Source: Batillaria attramentaria
Lineage: Eukaryota; Mollusca; Gastropoda; Batillariidae
Assembly: GCA_018292915.2 (NCBI GenBank)
Contig: JACVVK020000326.1
Location: 136,001-200,000, forward strand
Reading direction: 5' to 3'
Length of the DNA stretch: 64,000 bases
Within the stretch, counting starts at the first letter, position 1, and each line of letters begins with the position of its first letter. A program made the translations under genes and the position numbers. Under the pieces are notes generated by a model. It worked only from the letters and a program-made list of their open reading frames with translations. It did no database searches and was not told the DNA's origin. This document shows, in pieces, positions 13,136 through 23,322 of this stretch.

Positions 13136-15268
13136 CAAATTGGGTAAGAACAGTTCCACACTTTTTCAGTTTTATGAAAGTGCAAGCTGTGCATGTGTTT
13201 TTTCTTTGACACAACATACATCGATCCAAGTGTTTCCCAAACCTGTGGAGGTCACTGACCTGTGATACAAAAGTCCATTTGATCAGAATCTTTTTTCGCT
13301 TCTTTCAACAGGCCGTTCTCCAGTATGCAGCCCATATTTCCGGAACTTGATGCAAGAGGAGGCTGCCCTCAAAGCAGCTGCAGCAGCTGCCAGTGGTGAC
13401 GACGAGAGGTCCGATGCCAGTAAAACTGCTGCGTGTGAAGAATCTCCAAGTCATTTACCTGCAGATAAACTGGATGAAGCCACAGGCAGTGCAGATGCCA
13501 GCAGAACTTCACTCCACTCCAATACAGAGCCAGGGGTTGCTGAGAAAGGTTCAGCTGAAAAACAAGAGGCTGATAAAAAGGACTCAGCCTCTGCGGAGAA
13601 AAAGTCAGCTATTGGTGAGCACCCTGCTACTTCAGGCTACCTTGTACTTTGCATTGGTAAAGTGTGGGAAGGGAATGTATGGGTTTTGAAACATTTGAGC
13701 TCTCAGGCGAGGTCAGGGAAGAATTCAGTTACCGGTATTGTTGAGTACCTTGTCGGTCCAGGCCACCCTGTACTTCGCACTGGTAAAGTGTGAAATTGGC
13801 ATGTGTGGTGTGGAAATGTTTGAGTACCTTTGACAGTCCAGTCCACCCAATACTTGACATTGGTAAGGTGTGTAAACAGCATGTGTGGTGTGGAAAAGTT
13901 TGGGAACAAGTCAGATATTGGCGAGTACCCTGCTAGTCCACGCCACCCTATACTTTGCATAAAATTTGTAAACTTGGAAAACAAAATGTGCAGTGTGGAA
14001 AAGTGGTCTTTCAGTTTCAGACTACTTCAGTTGTTGCAGTGTTTTCCCAGTCCTCTTGCATCAGAATACAGTTAACACACAAGATCTTGTTACATGAATC
14101 AGTCTGGTAGCCTTTTGTAGCAGTTCGTACTTAGAAACTTGCACCGCATGCCTTGGAAGCAGCCAGGGTGTTGTAAGTGAATAATTCAGGTATATCTGCA
14201 TGCATAATCCTTTCAGATGACCTGGTGCCAGAGGACAGCGAGCTTGCCATGCTAGCGGCACTGGGTAACGAGGATCCTGGAGAAGAATCTTTTGAGCAAC
14301 TCTTCACCAAGCTCAGGCTCATGAAAGGTTCAGTACCTCTTTTTTATGTTTTGGAAAAGACGATGTTTTAAAATCTGGAGCGGGGGAGGTGGGGGGGGGG
14401 GGGGGTCAAATTAAACGATGCTTCTCTGTATAATGGTGAAATCCACAGCTGAGAAGTAAGTGTGGGATTTTTATTTTTCATCAGTTGTTGCCACTACTTT
14501 TGCAGAACATGGCATAGATCTGCGCTTGTTTAACCAAGAACTGGTTAAGATTCTTGCCTCTTCTATCTGTAAATTTATTATACTCTTGGTGTTACTTGCA
14601 TCCATTGTTCAGAAAATCTTAGCATGCATTTGTTGTTGATTTTTTTTTCTGTTACAGAGAAGGCATCTACTTTACCACCTGAAGAAAGAAAGACATATGC
14701 AGAAAAAGTAAGAGCGTTTGCTTTGTCTTTCTGCCTTCGGTTTTGTACTGTGGCCCCCGCAAAATAGTTTGCTGTTCTCTTTATCATGAATTTTGGAGAA
14801 TGTATGTTTGTGTGCTTAGCAGGTGCTTGCCTGTGTAGCGTTTATTAGTGTTTGCTACAAATGTCTTGGTCAGATTGAAGCCGTTCCTTCTCTCACACTG
14901 CTATGTGCCACCTTTCTGCATCAGTCGGTGCTTGATTCCTGTGCAAATGCAACACTGTAATTGCGCATAATCTTATAAAAAGAATTTGTTTGTCATTTTA
15001 AAGAACTATGATTTGTGGCAATGTTACATGTGTTATAAAGTACAGAATAAATTACAACATTCAATACAGATTAAGTGGCATCATGGACAGACTTAAGTCT
15101 TGTTTTTTTTATGTTGTAAATGCCATTTCACACACAAATTGCATTAAACATTTTGTGATGACAATGTGACTGTCTTTACAGATTGCTGTCACATTCTGGC
15201 GAGCAATTGGCGGAGATGAAGATGAGATTGATGGACTCTTTGATGATGTTGACTCCGACACCACATGA
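10383..15268 (+). CDS. AAGAB: Alpha- and gamma-adaptin-binding protein p34 (AAGAB)
   Basis: Nine exons: 10383-10446, 11020-11210, 11629-11728, 12479-12568, 12925-13008, 13312-13614, 14217-14327, 14658-14707 and 15182-15268. All are GT-AG and phase-consistent, giving 359 aa (human about 315). AAGAB is a cytosolic chaperone that binds AP1 gamma and AP2 alpha/sigma subunits and helps the clathrin-adaptor complexes assemble. The N-terminal G-like domain shows [20 protein letters not shown], then [34 protein letters not shown] and [16 protein letters not shown], followed by [14 protein letters not shown]. The C-terminal helical block [15 protein letters not shown] with [20 protein letters not shown] is the family signature. 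Exon 6 encodes a lineage-specific A/S/E/K-rich linker of about 100 aa, which explains the extra length. The gene sits head to head with IQCH. Identification is very secure. Confidence 0.5.
11211..12478 (+). other. AAGAB introns 2 and 3
   Basis: Non-coding. A (GT)n tract with GCGC interruptions lies at about 11771-11862. The rest is AT-rich single-copy-looking sequence with no further exon that fits the phases. Confidence 0.5.
13010..13134 (+). repeat. (GT)n microsatellite directly after AAGAB exon 5
   Basis: About 125 bp of nearly pure GT beginning at the donor of exon 5 (A|GTGAGTGTGT at 13008/13009). The donor consensus itself merges into the repeat. Confidence 0.5.
13605..14010 (+). repeat. 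Diverged tandem array that includes the exon 6 donor of AAGAB
   Basis: About four degenerate copies of a unit near 90-110 bp start at roughly 13605, 13721, 13815 and 13905. Each carries a version of 'attggtgagcaccctgctac' followed by a block like 'gtacttcgcactggtaaagtg' and 'gtgtggtgtggaaa'. The first copy overlaps the last bases of exon 6 and its functional donor (G|GTGAGC at 13614/13615). Later copies have lost it (GTTGAG, TTTGAG, GCGAGT). Confidence 0.5.
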
Positions 15269-15790
15269 AAGGAACTGGAATTTGCAAAAGTTTGACTAGA
15301 CACATGATGAACTTTTCATTTTTGCCTAAGTGTTGAAATGTGATTTCCGTCACAAATGAAACAAACTGCCGCAGAGCATGCTTCCAGCAGAATGGATCAA
15401 ATGGCTGAATTCTTGTGGCTTGGTGTTACTCTTAGCTCTTGTTTTCTGTGGTTAAAATACTTGGGCGTGATATCCTACCATTTTGTTGCGAATGCTGTAG
15501 TTGCCGTCTCCATAATATTATACGTATAAACTCAGATGTAGAATGAGATTTGGGGATCCTGTATCCTGTTCGTGCTGCTGTATCATTTTAACCAGAGGAT
15601 CATGTCAGATTTGATATTTATGTTTAAGGTTCTGATCATCTAAAGAATTGTTTAACTTTTGTGTTTGTCATTAGTAACACCAGTGCTGTTTTACATTGTA
15701 AGAGGTAAACGATGGGGGATGGAAAGCTTGGGGTAAGGAGAGGTGGGCACAGGTGCAAATTTTGTTGTAAAGTTTTTGGGACTGAGAGAA

Positions 15791-15849
<59 letters not shown>

Positions 15850-16270
15850 TTTGCATGGTATGAGTGAGGAGAGGTCAAGTATTGTATTCGTACGCATTCC
15901 TCATGTTATCACCATTCCTGGTGTGGCTACTGTACTGCCTGATATGGGACTTACTAGATTCATTTTCTGGGAGTGTTACCTCAAGGTGACACGTGGATGT
16001 GCAATGCGCTTTAACATAAATACATGAACCCTGGGATTGCTGAAAAAGCCACACAGGTAGTCCGGAATATTCCGTTCTCAGCAAGACCAGGGTGAAGGTG
16101 TGTACCAGTACATGTGTTTTGTGTTATGTGTTGGAGGTTTGATGGGTGATGGAGCTCTTGTATTTGTTGGTACACTGAATATTTGTCAGGTTTGTGATGG
16201 AAGCTGAGTCTCAGTAGCACATTCTCAGTAGCTGTACATTTAAAAAATAAATTATAACTCTTGTTTTACA
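15269..16270 (+). other. AAGAB 3' UTR and candidate polyadenylation signal
   Basis: No coding sequence. The stretch after the stop holds a (GT)n(GA)n microsatellite at about 15790-15847, a small inverted-repeat element at 16028-16091 and an AATAAA at 16246-16251 that could be the AAGAB polyadenylation signal. A 3' UTR of about 1 kb is an inference. Confidence 0.5.
16028..16091. mobile_element. Small inverted-repeat element, copy 2
   Basis: It begins near CCCTGGGATTGCTGA and ends TCAGCAAGACCAGGG, an imperfect inverted pair. It shares 'aaaaagccacacaggtagtc' and 'ggaatattccg' with the copy at 5904-5992 apart from a few substitutions. It lies in the AAGAB 3' UTR. Confidence 0.5.
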
Positions 16271-16289
16271 GAAAGCTCTCTCTTTTCTT

Positions 16290-16322
<33 letters not shown>

Positions 16323-16768
16323 AACAAGGCACATGCACACATACATATTGGCTTCTGTTTAATATGTGTCCTGGAGCAAAATTCAACATCCAATCATCCA
16401 CTGAACTGGTACAGTGATAATAAAAAATCTAAGAATCCTAACCAGTGGCCTCTATGGTGTTTCCTTTCACACACATACTACATCACATACTCATGTGTGA
16501 AGAGCCAAAAATCCTGGTCGCCAACCAGATGACCAAGACCGGAAAGCTACTAGCCCAAGATAAATTTCGGTCGCCCGTCCAGCTTGCAGAATTAAGTTTC
16601 CATGTTGAGTGTCTGTTCTTTTTCTTTATTGTAACCATTTCTATCAATACAACTGAATGAGAAAATTAGGGTATTACTGCTCAGTACAAACTTAGATAGC
16701 ACTGTCAGTCAACACACAACGATCACCTTGCAATTTGAGGCTGGTAGTCAGGCTACCGCTAAAACCGT

Positions 16769-16862
16769 TTTAACTCTTTGACGACGGAGCACAATTTCTG
16801 ACACATGATTTCCTATAGGAAATCGTGTGTCAGAAATTGTGCTCCGTCGTCAAAGAGTTAAA
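16769..16862. repeat. 94-bp near-perfect palindrome (hairpin) with TTAA ends
   Basis: The two 47-bp arms differ at one position (CATGATT against CACGATT read on the same strand). The centre is TCCTATAGGA at 16811-16820. Each end reads TTTAACTCTTTGACGACGG inwards, so TTAA stands at both edges, as at the target sites of piggyBac-like elements. Confidence 0.5.
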
Positions 16863-16870
16863 TCGCCTCA

Positions 16871-17610
16871 AGTTTTTTGCGTCACTTCTGGTGACCTTGT
16901 TCATCACCACTGCAAACTACAGGTCCACTATAGCGACAATGAACCTTAGGGGAAGATGTTTGCAGTGGCTGTGTGATCATGTAAAACAGTTAGCTTTTAA
17001 ACTGGATTTCAGTTTCTCAGAAGAATAACGTAACATGATAGCGTGTTCAGTCAGGCACAGTTGCCTGGTAAAATTCTGGCAAAATGTTGTAAACCTACAG
17101 AGGAACTGTACAACCTTCACACACTTGTGACTCAACAATAGCAGTGGTTCACATGCAGCAACCCAATTTCACATTCGCAATGTACTGTATAATATTCATA
17201 ACCGCTCCAGGGTATTTAACACATATATATAGTCAACCATTGTGCTGAGACTGTAATTTTCAAGAACTCTGCTCACATAGTTTCAGCTTCAAGAACACTA
17301 ATGTGCGTCTTGCACCAAAACCTCTTAGCAACACCTTTGTATGCATACTTGCCATGATCAGTTTACAAGTGTCAAGACAAAGCTTTGGAAATTCATGTGT
17401 ATTTATGCATTCGGTGCATAAGATGCCCACAAACAAAATGCAAAACTGGTAACAAACGCAAAAAACTCTGACAGCGATATTTAAAAAAAAATACTGAAGC
17501 TTACTATTACATGTACATACATACACTAACTTATGCATGAATTCTAAAAAGGCAGTTGCCATGGCTTAGGCCAGTTAGGCAGAAGTGACCAGCAACTCTC
17601 TCTCTCTCTC

Positions 17611-17655
<45 letters not shown>

Positions 17656-17980
17656 CACACTTCAATAATGATTTTCATGCCTACGAGTCTTAACCATGAA
17701 GCATTTTTATACTGCAGGATCCAGCTTTAAAAAAAAAACAAAAAAAACCAGCAGCAGCTAGGCTGTATAAAATATAGAAAACATACGGATCTTTACAAAT
17801 AAGTGCCCCTCAATGACTTCTCCATAAGAGGTTACACACTTGACTTAGAACATTAGCACTGTCAACTAAAGATATCTCTATATATCATATCGTAAGACAT
17901 CTGAATTCTTTGTGTGAAGCAGCATTTACAAAGAAGGCAGTACTGAGCACCTACACATTTTCTCTCTATGCTTTCAGCTA

Positions 17981-18021
<41 letters not shown>

Positions 18022-18905
18022 AGTTTACAACAACAAAAAATCAGTTCCATAAACAAATGCACATAAAGGGGGGCAAGCACAGTATTCAATATCATAAACA
18101 TACAGAAAATGATTCACAATTTGAAAGAGATCTACGAAATTCAATCACAGAGAAATATTCAAGTACCCATGCATTAAACTGGCTAATCTACAGCTGTCTT
18201 TGAGTTGTCAAATTTATTGTGATAAATTGTACTCTAAACTTCAAATTCTGATTGCAGTTCACATATCACATAGACCAAACACTACATCCACAGGTTAAAA
18301 CACAAAAAAAAATCATACTTGATTTGTGAAAGAGCAACAATTTCTATTACATGTATTAACGATAATTTTAACAGACGATGTGAAAACAATCACTTCCATA
18401 ATGAACTATGCAAAACAACTGCTTCTGCTGTACTATAACAACCATTGTTATCACGATTCGTTGGGGGTTTAACGTCTTTTCCCGCCACATGCAGGCGATA
18501 TCAAGGATCAGACAATAAAGAAAAAAGCCAGTCAGGATTCGAGCTCACCACCTGAGCATTGAAAGTCCAACGCTCTACCCCTCGGCTATCCCTTGCTATC
18601 GCGGACTATTCTGAAAGCACCATGACTAGATAATAAACTAAGCAGAAAAAAATTAACCACACAGAATCAACCATTTACAACCAAATGATAACAATACCGG
18701 TTACTTGGTAATGGCACGTGGTTGACATCATTTTGGTGCCTTTCCCATATAATTATACATGTGTAGCATCATGTCATCTGATAAGAATTAAGGACAAAAC
18801 AGCTGCAACTATTTACATAATGATCTTATTCCGATTCATGCTAAAAGAACTATTTCTGAAACAGACTGTGTGGTAAAAAGAAATGCTACATGTATCATGA
18901 TTTTT
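16871..18905. other. Intergenic stretch between AAGAB and the vWA gene
   Basis: No supportable coding sequence. It contains (AC)n at about 17603-17653, (AT)n at about 17987-18018 and the reversed SINE at 18461-18600. Part may be the 3' UTR of the minus-strand vWA gene. Confidence 0.5.
18461..18600 (-). mobile_element. tRNA-derived SINE (family 1), reversed
   Basis: Reading the minus strand, a tRNA-like head (GGATAGCCGAGGGGTAGAGC, B-box-like AGCTCGAATCC) precedes a body that ends in GACGTTAAACCCCC. The same body is present at 42095-42271, 30530-30690, 31290-31365, 2214-2330 and 59625-59697. Confidence 0.5.
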
Positions 18906-19150
18906 CAGGCATGCTACTCTTCCGTGAATTCGCGGAAATCCGCGAAAATGAAAATTTGAAAACTATTTTTTTTATCCTGGAAAAAGTACTCAGAATGCGC
19001 CAGATTGCACAGATTTTAACGATTTTTTCAAAAATTTTCCGGGGGGGCATGTCCCCGGACCCCCCTAGCAGACTCGCCGGCTACGCTGGCTCGATTATCT
19101 GGCTGCGCCAGATTTTCAGTGAAAACTCTTTTTTGGGAGTAGCATGCCTG
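18906..19150. mobile_element. MITE-like element with perfect 14-bp terminal inverted repeats
   Basis: CAGGCATGCTACTC at 18906-18919 is exactly inverted as GAGTAGCATGCCTG at 19137-19150. Runs of T flank both sides (possible TTTTT target duplication). The interior includes CATGTCCCCGGACCCCCC and is otherwise non-coding. Length is 245 bp. Confidence 0.5.
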
Positions 19151-19295
19151 TTTTTACAAATGTTTTCTAATGTTACATGAATGGGTGGAGACAGCAGCAG
19201 CACTGCGTGTAGTACACATATTGAAAACTGTGTCACAGTTATGTGTTGTAAGGATATACTGTTGCTGCTTATAGTTAATGCCCAAGAAGGTGAAG

Positions 19296-19511
19296 CAATG
19301 GTCCTTGCATATATGAAAAGATCTATCGACGTAAAACACAGAACTAGTATGAAACGGTTTACCCCGAAATAATGAGAAGGCAAACCTGCTGGCATTCATG
19401 TTTGTTCAATGGTCCTTGCATATATGAAAAGATCTATCGACGTAAAACACAGAACTAGTATGAAACAGTTTACCCCGGAATAATGAGAAGGCAAACCTGC
19501 TGGCATTCATG
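19296..19511 (+). repeat. Recent 105-bp tandem duplication
   Basis: 19296-19400 and 19407-19511 are near identical (two substitutions seen), with a period of 111 bp. The unit starts CAATGGTCCTTGCATATATG and ends GGCATTCATG. Non-coding. Confidence 0.5.
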
Positions 19512-19901
19512 CTATAAAGTTTGTTCAGGTGTGTGCAGAGAGAACCAAAAACTGTCTAGCTGCGAATGCATGGTTTTTTAAGGTAAAGCCCTTGCTGGGA
19601 CAGACAGCACCCAGAACTGTTCCACAGAACTGAAACGGGATAATGGAAGACAACCTCCTCCTGACTCACAGCCTCCATTTCCTTCTGTGTTTCTGTCACA
19701 GGAACATCTGAACATTCATCACATGTATACCCGGTACACACCACCGGCATAATAATACTAATACTAATAATAATACATTCTTATATAGCGCACTATATTC
19801 CCACAAGATGAGCTCAAGGCGCTTCACAAATACAGTCTAAACTAATAAAACAAAAGTATGCAACACATACTGACACAAGACAGACACACATGCATGTGCA
19901 G

Positions 19902-19938
<37 letters not shown>

Positions 19939-20186
19939 CCTGCCACTCCACCAGCAACAGACACTGGAATGACATTGTTAGCATGAATAATTTTCAAAAA
20001 AGAAATACAGACAAAAATGGCAGCAAAAAATTTCAAATGTAGTGGAGCAACATACAGTAAGAAAACAGTCAAGTTGAAAGACCACTGCTAAACTGGAGTA
20101 AGATTGCAAAAGTCATGCTTGTGCCCACATGCAAGTCAAAGCTTTCTACAGGCATGCTGGTACACAGCCGTTGTGAAATGCTTCTT

Positions 20187-23100
20187 TCAGTCGAGCTGAA
20201 GGGAAAGGTCGTAGGCCAGAAGGTCATTACGTCGCTCCTCATCCACCACTGAAAAATAAAGACAGGTTGCCGACTGTGTAAAACTGATCAACCACACAGT
20301 ACATGTACTAGCAGTCGTAACAGACTACACTGTGTCGAGCTTCAAAATCAGTTCAGCAGGGAGAAAGGGACTTCAGAGATCTAAATGTCTTGTGTCCACA
20401 ATAAATATGATTTCAGAGTCACGGAAGATGGGCATGGCAGGAGGCCTGCACAATCAGGCGACCCTGCTGGTGTTTGAACCCAATATAAGGCTCATAATTT
20501 CTTTTAAAACAATACCACTGCTATCACTGCATCATCTGATCTGTTCACTCAGCTGCATTCACCATTTTCTAAAGTCATGCAGTCACTAGGCACGCTGATT
20601 CTATGTCTGGGTGAATTAAGTTAATGTCTTGCTAGAACAAGACACACTTAACCTTTAATCAAGCCTCAAATAAATTAAAAAATAATATCGAGCAAAACTC
20701 AAACTGGGCCAAAGTTTGCTTAGCAAGAGAAACAGTGCCCGCAGTAAGACAGATCTATACTTACTCTCTCTTTCAACATCACAGGCAGGTCCACCGTCCA
20801 CTCCTTTTTCCTGCCATGTCTTGAAACTGACACGCCGGCTATTGTCACAAAACAAACGCCAGTAAAAATTCAAACCAATGCAAAACAGGAGGCAAAAAAA
20901 CAAAACAAAAAACAACAACAAAAAAACAACAACAAAAAAACAGCAACAAACAAACATTCACAACGACAAAATTAGGACAGCCCCCCCCCCCCCAAAAAAA
21001 AAAAAAAAAAAAAAAATCTCAAACAAAAGTCTCCCATTTTTTTCTGAAGAAAAGGGCTGGCCAAAAAGATCCTTATTCTATCGAGCCATTTCAGCTAATA
21101 CACAGCTCAAAAACAGTAGGTAAACACTCAAAAAAAGATTAGGCTAGATTTTTTTTGAGCCAATTAAAGGAACCCTCTCCCTTTGTGACATGTAGTCACC
21201 CAGGCACGTGGGATTTCATATGCTATACAGTATGCCACTCACTTGAGTCCTGCCCTGAAGATGACACAGGAACCTTGCTTGCGTCTCTGGTACTCTGTTT
21301 CCAACTTTTTCGCCTCTTCTTCCGTGTACAGTCTCCAATGCCCCTTGCTGTCCTTCCATTTCCACATGGGGATTGTCTTTTCAGACTCTGGGAAAACAAT
21401 TTTCGTTTAAGAATACAATGTACATGCAGATGTTGGTACCTCCACACCCAGAAACATGCTTGGTCTTACTGTTAGCGTAACATAGGGAAAAATTTGGATT
21501 TTTCTCTGAGTTTTGCAGTAGTATGATGCTTTAACAGCTAGGTCACAGCGGCTATGAAAATAACAACTGCTTTTAACATAATGCAATTTCAGACCACTAC
21601 AAATCCCAACGAATAGTGGCAACTGATATTTCTAAAACAAACACTATCAGCAGTCAACAACATGTTTTGTACACAAACAAAAATCATCCAAAAGAAACAA
21701 ACAAACAAAAAATACAGGCATTTGCAGTGATACCTGGGTCTTGTGATTCATCCTTGTCCTGCTCCACGTCGCCATGAGCTGGCTGTCCCATGCGTGGAAA
21801 CTCCGGCATGCTAAACAGACAGACGTCACTAATTATACTACAAACAACCTCACACTATGCCGGTTGTACCACACTTTGCCTGCTCTCTTACTGCTTCAGT
21901 TCCCGTTATCAGGCTACTGCAGAAGGCCATGTCTCTTACATAGTAGGTTTGATCCTGTTTGGAGGGGCTAAAGCTACCATTTTTATGCTCACAGATCATT
22001 CTGAGCTGTTTTCGTGGTATCTATCATCACACCACTTCGACACCTGGACAGTAACATTCAGTCAGTATAGTTCGCAACCCTGTGCTGTATCAGGCGAACT
22101 ATACCAACGCAGCCACACTCATTTAGTAGAGTACGTTCGCCTGCTTATATCGGTGTAAGGTTAGGTTCAGGTTTAGGGTTAGGTTTAGATTTGGGGTTGA
22201 GGTTACCTTATGGTAATGGTGCAATCGCCGTGCATTTACAGCAGGTGCAAATGACACAAGGGGGCGAACTATACCAACGCAGCGACAGTAACAGGGTCTG
22301 TAATGCTGGCACTGAGTGAACAGAAGCGTACTCGATGATGCGGCGACCACACTCCAGTAGCGTAACAACAGTCGTAGAATTTGAATGTTTGGCCTCTCAC
22401 ACTAAGTGTATACATCACTGTACTGCATTAAGAGCTACACTAATGATCAAGCGTGAGCATAAAGGCACTCTCACGAGCAAGACTGTCCCAAAACGTAAGC
22501 TGGCTTAGCAAAGAGAGAATTAGCCTGTTTATCAGTGGATGTATGTATAGATGTACTCACTAGAACTGCACCTCTCTGCCCTTTGCCTCACTGTAGTTGT
22601 ACTCATGGATCTTGCCATTGGCATCCCAGCGAACCTGTAAACAACAAAACGCATTGTAGCCATCAGGGCCCACATGTAAAACTCACGGTTAATTTAACCC
22701 ATGGCTACGGGCCTAACCCAGACTAGGACAAAAGAAACCCCCAAACAAAATTAAATAAAAAAAGGATGCGAAGAAAGGTAGAAAAAATCCTTCTCTAATG
22801 GCTTAGGCACCATGGTGGAATGGACCCGCTTCCTGGTTAGACAAAAAAAAAACAACAGAAAATTTAACCCTAGAGCTAGTTTAGTTCGAGGTTAGACTCT
22901 AACCCTGGGCTAAAATCCCTAACCTCGACTTTAACATGCGGGCCCAGATGGTGATGATTAATGTGTGTGCACAGTATCTGTCATAATTTGTAACCGTTTC
23001 ACTTTCCATCAACGGGCCTTTCGATGAAAATAGCACAGCAATATAACAAGAGCTGACCAGACTGAAGGGTGGGGTACAATCACTCCGCTGAGTGGAGAGC

Positions 23101-23245
23101 TGGAGTAGAAGTTGCTCCCCCTGCATATAACTGGTATACATTTGCACCCCCTGGTGGGCGAACTATACCAGCTAAGCAATACTGGTACCTAACTTAACAG
23201 GCTAGACACCTATGCAAATTCAAGGACAAGCTCGCTGACATTCTG

Positions 23246-23322
<77 letters not shown>

